A stretch of 37,108 nt of DNA from NCBI GenBank assembly GCA_002434245.1, contig DJJR01000009.1:1-37108 (forward strand). Direction: 5' to 3'. Positions 1-7,544 of this stretch are shown here, in pieces. Below the pieces are notes generated by a model. That model made no database searches. It was not told where the DNA came from and saw only the letters and a program-made list of their open reading frames with translations. Each line of letters begins with the position of its first letter. The stretch's first letter is position 1. This DNA is from Pelosinus fermentans (GTDB lineage: Bacteria > Bacillota > Negativicutes > DSM-13327). The position numbers and the translations under genes were made by a program.

Positions 1-90
1 ATGTAACAAAATAAAAATTTCTATACCAAGTCTTATATAAACTCGCAGGAAATTACTTTTATAGGCAGGAATATACTACAGAACAAGGAG

Positions 91-1005
91 ATGATTCCAC
101 TGAGTCAACAACATTTAGGTGCTTTATTAGTCTTATCATCGGCTGCGGGCTTTAGCACTTTGGCAATTTTTATTAAACTGGCATATGGCGCAGGTGCTAA
201 TACCCTTACTATACTCACCCTGCGTTTCGTTTTGGCATCTTTATGCCTATGGCCGTTATTGCGTTTTCTAAAAATTTCACCTCGTATTCCAATCAAAACT
301 GCAATCAAACTCTGTCTCATGGGAGCATTGGGCTACGGCACCATGTCTTTAGCATTTGCAGCTTCTTTGCAATACCTGCCTGCTTCCTTATCTGAAATGC
401 TGCTCTTTACCTATCCTATAATCGTGAGCGTTCTTTCTTTCCTGATTGACGATGAAGAATTCAGCTGGCAAAAAGGTGCCTCCCTCGCGATTTGCCTACT
501 AGGTCTTTTTTTTATTTTAGGTGTCTCATTTACTGGGCTTAGCCAATTAGGTATCCTACTGGGCTTAAGCAGTGCCATTGTCTATTCTTGTTACATTCTC
601 ATTGGTAATCGAGTACTTAAAAATGTTCATGCATTAGTTGCCACCACATATGTATCTTCTGCTGCAGGCTTTGCCTTTGCCGCTTATAGTATTATTACAG
701 GTGAGCTTATGCTGGAAACTCTTCCCCTCCACGGCTGGCTGGCGTTAGCAGGAACAGCTGTTTTCGGGACTGTTTTGGGTATTTTAGGATTTTTTGCTGG
801 AATTATAAAAATCGGAGCAGCTAATGCTTCGATCATCAGCACTGCTGAACCTGTCCTGACAGTCTTACTCTCAGTGTTAATACTGGGAGAAGCTCTTACA
901 CTTCTTCAAAGTTTAGGCGGCCTTTTGGTTATTGGCAGCATACTGCTTTTACAACTATATACGAATGGCTCCAATGTCAAAGATGAAAGTCTGGAAATAG
1001 GTTAA
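91..1005 (+). CDS. EamA/DMT-superfamily membrane transporter
   Basis: A small-molecule exporter or permease of the drug/metabolite transporter superfamily in the cytoplasmic membrane; the substrate cannot be read from sequence. The protein is about 304 residues, almost wholly hydrophobic, with about ten membrane helices in two homologous EamA halves (about 10-140 and 150-285). The second half carries the typical late motif of the family (ISTAEPVLTVLLS, then LGE). The start is uncertain: AAGGAG at 85-90 directly abuts the ATG at 91, leaving no spacing, whereas the in-frame CTG at 100 lies 9 nt from it and may be the true start (the protein would then begin at LSQQH). The gene stands alone and converges with the amino acid ABC ATPase gene, with only 6 bp between the two stop codons. 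No terminator is visible in that gap. Family call is firm, function general. Confidence 0.85.
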   Translation: MIPLSQQHLGALLVLSSAAGFSTLAIFIKLAYGAGANTLTILTLRFVLASLCLWPLLRFLKISPRIPIKTAIKLCLMGALGYGTMSLAFAASLQYLPASLSEMLLFTYPIIVSVLSFLIDDEEFSWQKGASLAICLLGLFFILGVSFTGLSQLGILLGLSSAIVYSCYILIGNRVLKNVHALVATTYVSSAAGFAFAAYSIITGELMLETLPLHGWLALAGTAVFGTVLGILGFFAGIIKIGAANASIISTAEPVLTVLLSVLILGEALTLLQSLGGLLVIGSILLLQLYTNGSNVKDESLEIG

Positions 1006-1011
1006 ATATTG

Positions 1012-1770
1012 TTATAACATACTCTTTAAAAAGGCTTGTGTGCGCGGCTGCTCTGGACTGTTAAAGATTTGTTCCGGTGTGCCTTCTTCCACAATATCGC
1101 CATTATCCATAAAGATAACACGTTGAGCTACTTCTCGGGCAAAGGCCATTTCATGGGTTACAACGATCATTGTCATATGTTCTAAGGCAAGCTGACGCAT
1201 GGCTTTTAATACTTCTCCCGTCAACTCTGGATCAAGGGCAGAAGTGGGTTCATCGAACAGCATGATATCAGGCTTCATCGCTAAAGCTCTTGCAATCGCA
1301 ACACGCTGTTTTTGACCGCCTGACAGTCTTGATGGATAGCTATTCTTTTTTTCAAATAGTCCTACCTTTTTAAGCAGTTCTTCTGCTTCGGGAATAATAA
1401 GCTCTTTTTTGATTCCTTTCACCAGCATCGGTGCTTCAATAATATTATCGATCACTGTCATGTGAGGAAATAAATTAAACTGCTGAAATACCATACCCAT
1501 TTTAAAGCAAATTTCCCGAGCCTTTTGCTCTGAAACGTACTGACATTTCCCCTCCGTATCTTCGGTGGCAAGAATTTCACCTTCAATTTCAATTGTTCCC
1601 TGGTCAATAATTTCTAATCGGTTTAAACACCTAAGAAGAGTACTTTTACCAGATCCGGAAGGTCCAATAATCGCCACAACTTCTCCTTGTGCGACTTCAA
1701 GGCTAATGCCTTTTAGCACTTCAAGATGATTAAATCTTTTGTGGATATTTTTTAAACGTAACATATTCAT
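1012..1770 (-). CDS. Polar amino acid ABC transporter ATP-binding protein (GlnQ/HisP type)
   Basis: The cytoplasmic ATPase that drives the neighbouring importer. The 252 residues match the usual length of GlnQ-type ATPases. Visible motifs are Walker [10 protein letters not shown] (about 36-44), Q-loop [10 protein letters not shown] (about 94-103), ABC signature LSGGQKQR (about 150-157), Walker [13 protein letters not shown] (about 170-181) and the switch histidine in VVTHEM. The start ATG has AGGAG 9 nt upstream; a second ATG two codons later is less well spaced. It follows the permease gene by 12 bp, so the two are co-transcribed. The GlnQ family usually serves glutamine, glutamate, cystine, arginine or histidine; specificity is set by the binding protein and is not decided here. 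Confidence 0.93.
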   Translation of the reverse strand: MNMLRLKNIHKRFNHLEVLKGISLEVAQGEVVAIIGPSGSGKSTLLRCLNRLEIIDQGTIEIEGEILATEDTEGKCQYVSEQKAREICFKMGMVFQQFNLFPHMTVIDNIIEAPMLVKGIKKELIIPEAEELLKKVGLFEKKNSYPSRLSGGQKQRVAIARALAMKPDIMLFDEPTSALDPELTGEVLKAMRQLALEHMTMIVVTHEMAFAREVAQRVIFMDNGDIVEEGTPEQIFNSPEQPRTQAFLKSML

Positions 1771-1782
1771 AAAAACTCACTC

Positions 1783-2436
1783 CTACTCATCGTATGCTGC
1801 ATAGCGCTCTTCCAATTTATTAAATATCCATGTTAATACCAGGGTCATTGCCAAATAAAATACAGCCGCAATGACAAAAGGAGTCATATCAAACTCTCGC
1901 TGTACGATGGTTCTAGCGGTTCTAAGCAAATCATTCATGGCAAGAACATAGATGAGGGATGTGTCTTTCACAAGTGTAATGGTCTCATTACTAATTGGCG
2001 GTACTACCCGTTTTAAGACCTGGGGAAGTATGATTCGCCTCATCGTCTGCACATATGTCATACCTAGTACTTTACTTGCTTCATATTGTCCCCGTTCAAT
2101 TGATTGTATTCCCCCACGAAAAATTTCTGCAAAATAAGCTGCATAATTGAGTACGAATGCCAGAATAGCTGCCGAAAAATCCGGTAATTTAATACCGATA
2201 TAAGGCACTAAAGGTAATGCATAATATACAAATAAGAGCTGGAGCATAAGGGGTGTACCCCGCATCAACCATATGTATGTCTCTACTAAAAGGCTAATCG
2301 GTTTGTATTTAGATATACGCGCCAGTGACAAAAGCAAGCCTAATGGCAATGAAAGCACTAAGGTAATAAAGAACATCTGTAGTGTCACATTGACTCCATC
2401 CAGCATAGGCCCCATCATGGTTATTATTTTTTCCAT
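1783..2436 (-). CDS. Polar amino acid ABC transporter permease (HisM/GlnP family)
   Basis: Membrane subunit of the amino acid importer, presumably acting as a homodimer because only one permease gene is present. The 217 residues have about five membrane helices and the family cytoplasmic-loop (EAA) motif, read here as GQYEASKVLGMTYVQTMRRI (about 116-135), which contacts the ATPase. The segment YIWLMRGTPLMLQLLF (about 53-68) is also typical of the His/Glu/Gln/Arg permease family. GAGGAG lies 7 nt before the ATG. The gene is upstream of and nearly contiguous with the ATPase gene. It is separated from the binding-protein gene by 275 bp holding a terminator, a repeat and an extended -10 promoter, so permease and ATPase can be expressed apart from the binding protein. 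Confidence 0.92.
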   Translation of the reverse strand: MEKIITMMGPMLDGVNVTLQMFFITLVLSLPLGLLLSLARISKYKPISLLVETYIWLMRGTPLMLQLLFVYYALPLVPYIGIKLPDFSAAILAFVLNYAAYFAEIFRGGIQSIERGQYEASKVLGMTYVQTMRRIILPQVLKRVVPPISNETITLVKDTSLIYVLAMNDLLRTARTIVQREFDMTPFVIAAVFYLAMTLVLTWIFNKLEERYAAYDE

Positions 2437-2477
2437 TCATTTTCTCCTCTTTCTTGACTTTTAAAAATACAGCTTCT

Positions 2478-2486
2478 ATTATATCA
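2478..2486 (-). promoter_or_regulatory. Extended -10 promoter for the permease-ATPase pair
   Basis: On the minus strand the sequence TGATATAAT is a perfect extended -10 element (TGnTATAAT), about 42 nt upstream of the permease ATG. No good -35 hexamer is present, which is usual for extended -10 promoters. It would make the permease and ATPase independent of the terminator behind the binding-protein gene. Confidence 0.5.
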
Positions 2487-2542
2487 TATCTCCCTGAGTG
2501 ATTGGCGTAAGAAAAATCCTAGGCATTCTTTAAAAATAAAAA

Positions 2543-2645
2543 GGAACTACAGAGGCGCAGAGAAAACAGAGAAAAGATAGAGAGAATAAATAGAAAAACT
2601 CTCTGTGTCCTCTGCCTACTCTGCGCTTTCTGTGTACAACGTTCC
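2543..2645. repeat. Type A dispersed hairpin repeat (CGCAGAG family), copy 1
   Basis: An imperfect inverted repeat of about 100 bp. The left arm begins GGAACTACAGAGGCGCAGAG and continues through GAGAAAAGATAGAGAG. The right arm begins CTCTCTGTGTCCTCTGC and ends near ACAACGTTCC. Related arms occur at 17412-17457 and 18676-18711, with fragments near 3662 and 23757. There is no open reading frame, and it lies between promoter and terminator elements rather than in a gene. Confidence 0.7.
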
Positions 2646-2673
2646 CTCTAAACAATTATAGATGATGTAAAAT

Positions 2674-2709
2674 ATAGAAGGCTAATGGCATCAACCATTA
2701 GCCTTCTAT
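2674..2709 (-). terminator. Intrinsic terminator after the binding-protein gene
   Basis: Perfect 15-bp stem (ATAGAAGGCTAATGG with its complement) around a 6-nt loop, starting 3 nt after the stop codon of the binding-protein gene; read on the minus strand it is followed by ATTTT. It separates the binding protein from the permease and ATPase. Partial read-through would give the usual excess of binding protein over membrane subunits. Confidence 0.8.
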
Positions 2710-2711
2710 TG

Positions 2712-3494
2712 TTACTTAACGATGTCTGAGCCAAACCATTTCTGTGATATCTTAGCAGAAGTTCCATCTTTTTTCATTTCATTTAATGCTTTCTGCATTT
2801 TATCCCGAAGGTCTGTATCTTCTTTTCTAAATCCGATACCATATGTACCGACTTCACCAATAGGTTTTTCAATGGCTACGTATTTATCTTTATCCTTGGA
2901 CATATAGTATCTGCCAAGTATTTCATCTGTAACAACCGCATCAACTCTACCTGTATTAAGATCCATAAATGCAGCAATAAAGTCTGGATATACTTTGAAA
3001 TCTTTTAAAGAGTTTTTCAATTGCACATCTTTTACAACTTCTTCTTCACCAATACTGGCTTGCTGTACGCCTACCACTTTCCCGCTTAAATCTGCTGCAC
3101 TTTTAATAGGAGAGCCTGCAAGTACAAAAATCAATTGTTTACTTTCCATATAAGGATCACTAAATAATACATTTTTTTTCCGTTCTTCAGTGATATTCAT
3201 ACCATTCCATAAGGCGTCAATCCGTTTAGCGCTTAATTCTGCTTCTTTACTGCTCCAGTCAATTGGCTTAAATTCCACTTCCATGTCAAGTTTCTTAGCT
3301 GCTTCTTTAGCCATATCTATATCAAAGCCAACGATATTATTTTTCTCATCTCGAAATCCCATAGGAGGAAAACTATCATCCAAGCCTATTACAATTTTCT
3401 TCTTCGCTGTCCCCTTGGTATCAGCGCTGCCGCATCCTGTTAAAGCCATACCTGCCATCATAAGTAATAATACCAACGCAACTATTTTCTTCAT
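2712..3494 (-). CDS. Amino acid ABC transporter substrate-binding lipoprotein (SBP family 3)
   Basis: Extracytoplasmic binding protein of the importer, tethered by lipid to the outer face of the membrane. From the chosen start (MKKIVALV) there is a signal peptide with lipobox LTGC (Cys21). The mature part is a family 3 solute-binding fold of about 240 residues, with the characteristic GFDIDMAKEAAKKL segment after the first strand, WNGMNITEERKK, and late GIGFRKED. The start is the ATG at 3494 because GGGGGA lies 7 nt upstream. A GTG 15 nt further up is in frame but lies inside that ribosome-binding region. It is transcribed first, followed by a strong terminator and then the permease and ATPase genes. 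Ligand is unknown; polar amino acids are the family norm. Confidence 0.93.
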   Translation of the reverse strand: MKKIVALVLLLMMAGMALTGCGSADTKGTAKKKIVIGLDDSFPPMGFRDEKNNIVGFDIDMAKEAAKKLDMEVEFKPIDWSSKEAELSAKRIDALWNGMNITEERKKNVLFSDPYMESKQLIFVLAGSPIKSAADLSGKVVGVQQASIGEEEVVKDVQLKNSLKDFKVYPDFIAAFMDLNTGRVDAVVTDEILGRYYMSKDKDKYVAIEKPIGEVGTYGIGFRKEDTDLRDKMQKALNEMKKDGTSAKISQKWFGSDIVK

Positions 3495-3534
3495 GTATAA
3501 ATCCCCCACTCCATATAATTAACCTATGTTTTAC

Positions 3535-3597
3535 ATTATACTTTAGTTCGGTAAAATTTAAAAGCGTTAAATTAATGCTTTTGTGAAATTTAAAAGC
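3535..3597 (-). promoter_or_regulatory. Promoter and possible operator of the binding-protein gene
   Basis: A TATAAT -10 box sits at 3535-3540 on the minus strand; the -35 is poor. Two identical 12-bp direct repeats (AAATTTAAAAGC on the plus strand) lie at 3554-3565 and 3586-3597, 32 bp apart. The nearer one overlaps the expected -35 region. Between them AAAAGC and GCTTTT form an inverted repeat. This looks like a binding site for a regulator on one face of the helix, but no regulator gene is adjacent. Confidence 0.45.
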
Positions 3598-3682
3598 ATT
3601 TTTCTTCATTTATCTCTTCCAGACGTACTATTTCATCTTCTTTAAAACATATAAGCATCACTGAACCGCAGGGGCATTCTTT

Positions 3683-3750
3683 GTCATTGCGAACAGAGTG
3701 AAGCAATCTCTTAACAAGCAGGGGATTGCTTCGCTGACGCTCGCAACGGC
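3683..3750. repeat. Type C intergenic hairpin repeat (GTCATTGCGA ... TCGCAACGGC)
   Basis: Imperfect inverted repeat: GTCATTGCGAACAGAGTGAA then GCAATCTC on the left; GGGGATTGCTTCGCTGACGC then TCGCAACGGC on the right. It lies inside the 500-bp gene-free stretch 3495-4000. It resembles the GTCATTGCGAGCGAAGCGAAGCAATC type repeats known to be scattered in many bacterial genomes. A short type A-like stretch (TGAACCGCAG, 3662-3671) precedes it. The rest of the stretch (3751-3921) holds no gene or convincing signal. Confidence 0.65.
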
Positions 3751-3921
3751 CATGAAATAAATCACAGGAGTGTCAAAAAAGACATCCGAGGCTTTTTGAT
3801 AATAACAAACAGAGCAAATAGAACGATTTAACCGCATCTTCTATACCCTTTTTAAGGGGCTTTTCTTGATAATGACAGATTGATGTACCTTCATCCTTAA
3901 AACCTATAGATTTAGCATAAC

Positions 3922-3960
3922 AAAATAGCTAAGAGCGGTTTTATTGCCCCTAGCTATTTT
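3922..3960 (-). terminator. Terminator of the LysM-M23 peptidase gene
   Basis: A 10-bp perfect stem (AAAATAGCTA with TAGCTATTTT), extended inward by partly paired GC bases, lies 40 nt after the stop codon of the peptidase gene. Read on the minus strand the stem ends in TTTTG. A-U rich, so of moderate strength. Confidence 0.55.
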
Positions 3961-4000
3961 TGCAATCCACAATGTAACATTTATCAGATATTGGACTCAA

Positions 4001-4906
4001 TTATGGCAGCACACTATATGGATTGATCGGTGTGCCATTTTTTCGCACTTCAAAGTGCAGGTGAGGTCCCGTAGAATATCCTGTATTCCCCATGGCTGCT
4101 ATACGTTGTCCAACTTTAACATATTGTCCTTCTGATACAAAAGATTCATTTAAATGGCCGTAGACAGTGGTATACCCCTGCTCATGTTCAATCATGACAA
4201 CACGACCATATCCACTAGACCAGCCAGAATAACTTACCCGCCCAGAACGAGCGGATCTTACGGGAGTACCAATATCATTAGCCAGGTCAATTCCATCATG
4301 GTTTCTTCCCCAGCGATGTCCAAAACCAGAGGTCAGCTCTCCTTCCGTTGGCCAGCTGAAACGATTGCCGCTGCCACGAGACACTGTGGTTTCAGCTCGC
4401 GCCAATAATCGTTCTGTTTCCTTCGGTTTTTTTCCACCTGGGATAAATAAACTCTCACCAATGGATAAGTCTTCATTCACCTTGCCATTTGCCTGCAATA
4501 TCGCAGCAACCTCAACATGGTAGGCATTAGCGATCCACCACAACGTATCCCCTGTACCAGCAGTATGCAATGCACCCTTTTGAGGCAAGATTACCAATTG
4601 GTCTCCTGGATGAATATCAACATTCAGATCTGGATTTGCGCCTTCTAACGTATCAACGTCAATCCCGTATTGTTCGGCAATCGTACTTAATGTCTCACCT
4701 TCTTTTACGGTGTGCATTGTCTTCTTCGGAACAGTTTGAGCAGGCTCAGGTACAGATTCAGAACTTAGATTTTGAGTCACTTCTACTTTTTCTTCCGGCA
4801 CCCCTTTGGGGATATGCATTACTCCAAAAAACAATGCTCCAATTCCAAATAGGGCAGCCAGTGTATATAATAATTTAGGTTGTTGTTTTAGCCAAATCAA
4901 ATTCAC
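4001..4906 (-). CDS. Membrane-anchored LysM-LysM-M23 endopeptidase
   Basis: Predicted zinc endopeptidase that cuts peptidoglycan cross-links, held at the outer face of the membrane. It has an N-terminal membrane segment (about 12-30), a Pro/Glu-rich linker, LysM 1 (about 65-108, HTVKEGETLSTIAEQYGI) and LysM 2 (about 114-156, GDTLWWIANAYHV). The LytM/M23 domain runs from about 190 to 301. Zinc and catalytic residues are present: H203 and D207 (NHDGID), H251 (VYGHL), H282 and H284 (PHLHFEV), so it should be active. The start is a GTG at 4906 with GGAGG 7 nt upstream. It is a single gene with its own terminator, next to glpX but 189 bp away. Such proteins act in wall remodelling during growth or sporulation; which one is not shown. 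Confidence 0.92.
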   Translation of the reverse strand: MNLIWLKQQPKLLYTLAALFGIGALFFGVMHIPKGVPEEKVEVTQNLSSESVPEPAQTVPKKTMHTVKEGETLSTIAEQYGIDVDTLEGANPDLNVDIHPGDQLVILPQKGALHTAGTGDTLWWIANAYHVEVAAILQANGKVNEDLSIGESLFIPGGKKPKETERLLARAETTVSRGSGNRFSWPTEGELTSGFGHRWGRNHDGIDLANDIGTPVRSARSGRVSYSGWSSGYGRVVMIEHEQGYTTVYGHLNESFVSEGQYVKVGQRIAAMGNTGYSTGPHLHFEVRKNGTPINPYSVLP

Positions 4907-5019
4907 TGCATCGCCTCCGCTTTTTATAAAAACCTAGTAGTATTGTATCTTCGTATATTCTCTTCACATAATATATCATAAACAGCAATGAAAGTATTTA
5001 TGCATTATTTGCCTATTAC

Positions 5020-5055
5020 GCAAAATAGGCTTGCCCTAGGACAAGTCTATTTTGC
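5020..5055 (-). terminator. Hairpin downstream of glpX
   Basis: A 14-bp stem with one mismatch (GCAAAATAGGCTTG and CAAGTCTATTTTGC) with an 8-nt loop, 40 nt after the glpX stop codon. The minus-strand tail has only short T runs, so it may be a weak terminator or an mRNA 3' end structure. Confidence 0.5.
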
Positions 5056-5095
5056 TATGAAATTAGGAAACTTACCTTCCCGCTAGTACCTTACG

Positions 5096-6061
5096 TTATG
5101 TGCGTTTTATCGCCATTGATTTACGTTCAAATTTGTGGATCGCATCTACAAAACGTACCGTACCTGTTTTATAGCGCATTACAATAGAGTGAGTACGAGC
5201 GCCGCCGCCAAAATAACGTACGCCATTCAACAAATCACCTTGGGTAATGGCTGTTGCAGCAAAGAATGCATCGTCGCCCTTCACCAAATCATCAATAGTT
5301 AATACTTTATGAATATCGGTGATACCCATTGATTTAGCCCGAGCAATCTCTTGTTCATTTTCCGGACGCAGGATACCTTGCATATCACCGCCAAGACACT
5401 TGACTGCTGCTGCGGCAATTACACCTTCTGGTGCACCGCCTATACCAATCATCATATGAACGCCTGTACCTTCAATGCATACATTAATAGCAGGAGATAC
5501 ATCACCATCTGTAATCAGCTTGATTCGTGCGCCAGCCTTGCGTGCTTCGGTAATAATGCCTTCATGACGATCCCGATCTAAAATGACTACAGTTAAATCT
5601 TCTACCTTACGTTCCAGAGCAGTGGCTACGGCCTTAAGATTTTCCGTAACCGAGGCATTAATATTGACTTTACCTGCCGCCTTTGGACCAACAACAATTT
5701 TGTCCATATACATGTCCGGCGCATGCAGTAAGCCACCGCGAGAGGCAATTGCCAAAACGGCAATGGCACCAGGCAAGCCTTTTGCAATAAGATTCGTCCC
5801 TTCGAGAGGATCCACAGCAATGTCTACATCCAGACCGCCGCCGCCTACTGCTTCCCCAATGTAGAGCATAGGAGCTTCATCCATCTCGCCTTCACCGATA
5901 ACAACCTTACCATTGATATTAACACTATCAAAAGCAGTTCTCATTGCATCAACAGCTGCCTGATCTGCTAAATTCTTTTCACCTTTTCCCATCCAGCGTC
6001 CTGAAGCAATAGCAGCCGCTTCTGTAACACGAACAAATTCCAATGCAAGTTCACGATCCAT
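5096..6061 (-). CDS. glpX: Class II fructose-1,6-bisphosphatase GlpX
   Basis: Hydrolyses fructose 1,6-bisphosphate to fructose 6-phosphate, the committing step of gluconeogenesis, in the cytoplasm. The protein is 321 residues, the normal size for class II enzymes. Metal and phosphate-binding motifs are visible: D33 (LADQ), GEGEMDEAPM (56-65) and VDPLEGT (83-89), with DGDVSPAIN and GIGGAPEGV later. The start chosen is the ATG at 6061 (MDRELALEF), 10 nt after AAGGAG; an in-frame extension of 17 codons upstream is not family-like. The position downstream of spo0F matches the Bacillus order spo0F-fba-...-glpX, although fba, tal and murA are missing from this stretch. It is separated from the Cys-rich gene upstream by a hairpin. 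Confidence 0.96.
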   Translation of the reverse strand: MDRELALEFVRVTEAAAIASGRWMGKGEKNLADQAAVDAMRTAFDSVNINGKVVIGEGEMDEAPMLYIGEAVGGGGLDVDIAVDPLEGTNLIAKGLPGAIAVLAIASRGGLLHAPDMYMDKIVVGPKAAGKVNINASVTENLKAVATALERKVEDLTVVILDRDRHEGIITEARKAGARIKLITDGDVSPAINVCIEGTGVHMMIGIGGAPEGVIAAAAVKCLGGDMQGILRPENEQEIARAKSMGITDIHKVLTIDDLVKGDDAFFAATAITQGDLLNGVRYFGGGARTHSIVMRYKTGTVRFVDAIHKFERKSMAIKRT

Positions 6062-6107
6062 TTTGTAGCATCTCCTTTTCCTATAATAATCTATTGTTCT
6101 ATGAATA

Positions 6108-6151
6108 AGCAATAAAGAAGACCCGGCTTATGCCAAGTCTTACGAATTGCT
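6108..6151 (-). terminator. Hairpin between the Cys-rich gene and glpX
   Basis: A multi-part stem: AGCAAT/ATTGCT outside, AAGAC/GTCTT in the middle and GGC/GCC around a 4-nt loop. It lies about 57 nt after the stop of the Cys-rich gene and about 47 nt before the glpX ATG. It may end upstream transcription or be a structured glpX leader. Confidence 0.4.
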
Positions 6152-6208
6152 GATTGGAACCAAATATCTGCTTCAACGCGTAAATGATTGGTGATATGAT
6201 GCCACTTA

Positions 6209-6850
6209 TTAATGTTTCCGATGTGAACGCCGGGGAGGAATAATTTCAATGGATTCTAATCCTTCAACATACGCTAAATCTTTTTCACTTTGCGCTGGAA
6301 TTATAAGGTAGCCGCCACATTGCCCACATTCTAGCTCAATACCTTCCGGCAATACTTCAGCACCAATTGCATTACTGCCGCAGCGGCAATACACTTTTCC
6401 CTTTTCTGCAATGTCGTGTATTTTATTTAATGTTTCAAACATTACCTGAGGATTTTGAATATAATCATCATATTCATCGATATCCATGCCCAATGACATT
6501 TTTTCAAATTCTATTTTATACTTGTCAATGGTTTCAGAAATGACTTGGCGTTTTCCAATGAATCCCAATTCAAAATTCTCCTGCACACAATATATTTTAT
6601 CCATGGTTGCATGCCAAAAACGATTATGCTCAAGGCAAATTACATGATTTCTCTGGCACAAGACGCAGGGAATATCCAATAAACACTGACGTTCGCCAAC
6701 ACTTGTAATAGAGGCTTGTATTTGACCACAACTGCAAAACAGCTTTCTGCCAGCCGTATTCTTTAGGTCGAACCTTGAAATATCATGCATGTGCAATTTC
6801 CCACAACGCGGACAATATAAAGCCAGTGTTGCAACTGTGTTGATAATCAT
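6209..6850 (-). CDS. Cysteine-rich, multi zinc-ribbon-like protein of unknown function
   Basis: I do not recognise a named family. The 213-residue soluble protein has several paired cysteines typical of zinc ribbons: CPRC (13-16), CSC (39-41), CVLC (62-65), then near the C-terminus CRC and ECGQCGGYL. An acidic, probably helical middle (about 105-150) separates the modules. There is no signal peptide or membrane segment. The ATG at 6850 is chosen because AGGGGG lies 6 nt upstream; the ATG at 6856 directly abuts that site. It lies between spo0F and glpX, where Bacillus has fba/tal/murA. A 14-bp palindrome (TATACT-AC-AGTATA, 6968-6981) lies upstream beside a possible TATAAA box. A role in metal binding or nucleic acid or protein contact is possible but unproven. 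Confidence 0.7.
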   Translation of the reverse strand: MIINTVATLALYCPRCGKLHMHDISRFDLKNTAGRKLFCSCGQIQASITSVGERQCLLDIPCVLCQRNHVICLEHNRFWHATMDKIYCVQENFELGFIGKRQVISETIDKYKIEFEKMSLGMDIDEYDDYIQNPQVMFETLNKIHDIAEKGKVYCRCGSNAIGAEVLPEGIELECGQCGGYLIIPAQSEKDLAYVEGLESIEIIPPRRSHRKH

Positions 6851-7004
6851 ATACATCCCCCTTTCGATTATTCATTTCGCCAAACAATAAAAAAATCCTG
6901 CCTCTATTCAAAAAACCCTCTAACGCAAAGAATACTAAAAACCATGTTTTTCTAGCGAATTTCTTTTTATACTACAGTATAGTCTGTTATTTTCCTAAGA
7001 AAAA

Positions 7005-7028
7005 CACCCAAAGAAAATTCTTTGGGTG
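7005..7028 (-). terminator. Terminator of spo0F
   Basis: An 11-bp perfect stem (CACCCAAAGAA with TTCTTTGGGTG) beginning about 8 nt after the spo0F stop, followed on the minus strand by TTTT. It ends the spo0F transcript before the Cys-rich gene. Confidence 0.75.
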
Positions 7029-7035
7029 CATGCTA

Positions 7036-7437
7036 CTATCCAATTTTCAATTCACATTCTTTATTATTTCCAGAAATCAAAGTAGCAATCATAGAACATA
7101 AGTCAATAATATCAAAAGGTTTGGTAATATATGCATAGGCTCCTAATTCCTTGGCGATATTAACCAATTCTAACTCACCATATGCAGTCATCATAATCAC
7201 TTTATTTGCTTGATTTAATCGTTTAAGCTCCCGTAGTGTTTCAATTCCATCCATGCCTGGCATTTTCATGTCCATCAAAATCAAGACAGGTTTGAGATCC
7301 TTCACTTTTTGTATGCCTTCATAGCCATTAGCTGCTGTATGAACTGCATACCCTTCTTCGCTTAGAACTTCCATTAATAATCTTCTAATGCCTGGCTGAT
7401 CATCAATAACCAATACTGTATGTTTGATATTAGACAT
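7036..7437 (-). CDS. spo0F: Sporulation phosphorelay response regulator Spo0F
   Basis: Single-domain receiver that takes phosphate from sporulation histidine kinases and passes it on in the Spo0A pathway (via Spo0B in Bacillus; many anaerobes lack Spo0B). The 133 residues contain only a receiver domain. The acidic pair D12-D13, phospho-acceptor D56 (LMDMKMPGMDGI), T84 (MTAYGE) and K106 (ITKPFD) are all present. The segments MTAYGEL, KELGA and KPFDI match Bacillus Spo0F closely, and the gene stands in the Bacillus position downstream of rpoE-pyrG. The start has AAGGAG 9 nt upstream. A near-consensus sigma-H promoter precedes it and an intrinsic terminator follows, so it is monocistronic. A generic CheY-like regulator is the alternative; context favours Spo0F. 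Confidence 0.88.
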   Translation of the reverse strand: MSNIKHTVLVIDDQPGIRRLLMEVLSEEGYAVHTAANGYEGIQKVKDLKPVLILMDMKMPGMDGIETLRELKRLNQANKVIMMTAYGELELVNIAKELGAYAYITKPFDIIDLCSMIATLISGNNKECELKIG

Positions 7438-7491
7438 TCTTAGCCTCTCCTTATTTACTTTATATCCGTTTATGTTCTATGTTATATGTTT

Positions 7492-7518
7492 ATTCGCACA
7501 AATCTAAAAATATCCTCC
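7492..7518 (-). promoter_or_regulatory. Sigma-H-type promoter of spo0F
   Basis: On the minus strand GGAGGATAT (7518-7510) matches the sigma-H -35 consensus RnAGGAWWW at every position. It is followed by 11 nt and TGCGAAT (7498-7492), one mismatch from RnnGAAT. The -10 lies about 55 nt before the spo0F ATG. Bacillus spo0F is known to be transcribed from a sigma-H promoter, so this supports the gene identity. Confidence 0.65.
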
Positions 7519-7544
7519 TATATAATGGGAAAAAATACTTTTTG

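Noticed and set aside
3421..3609. Small minus-strand frame overlapping the binding-protein start
   Set aside because: It runs through the promoter and ribosome site in another frame and encodes nothing recognisable.
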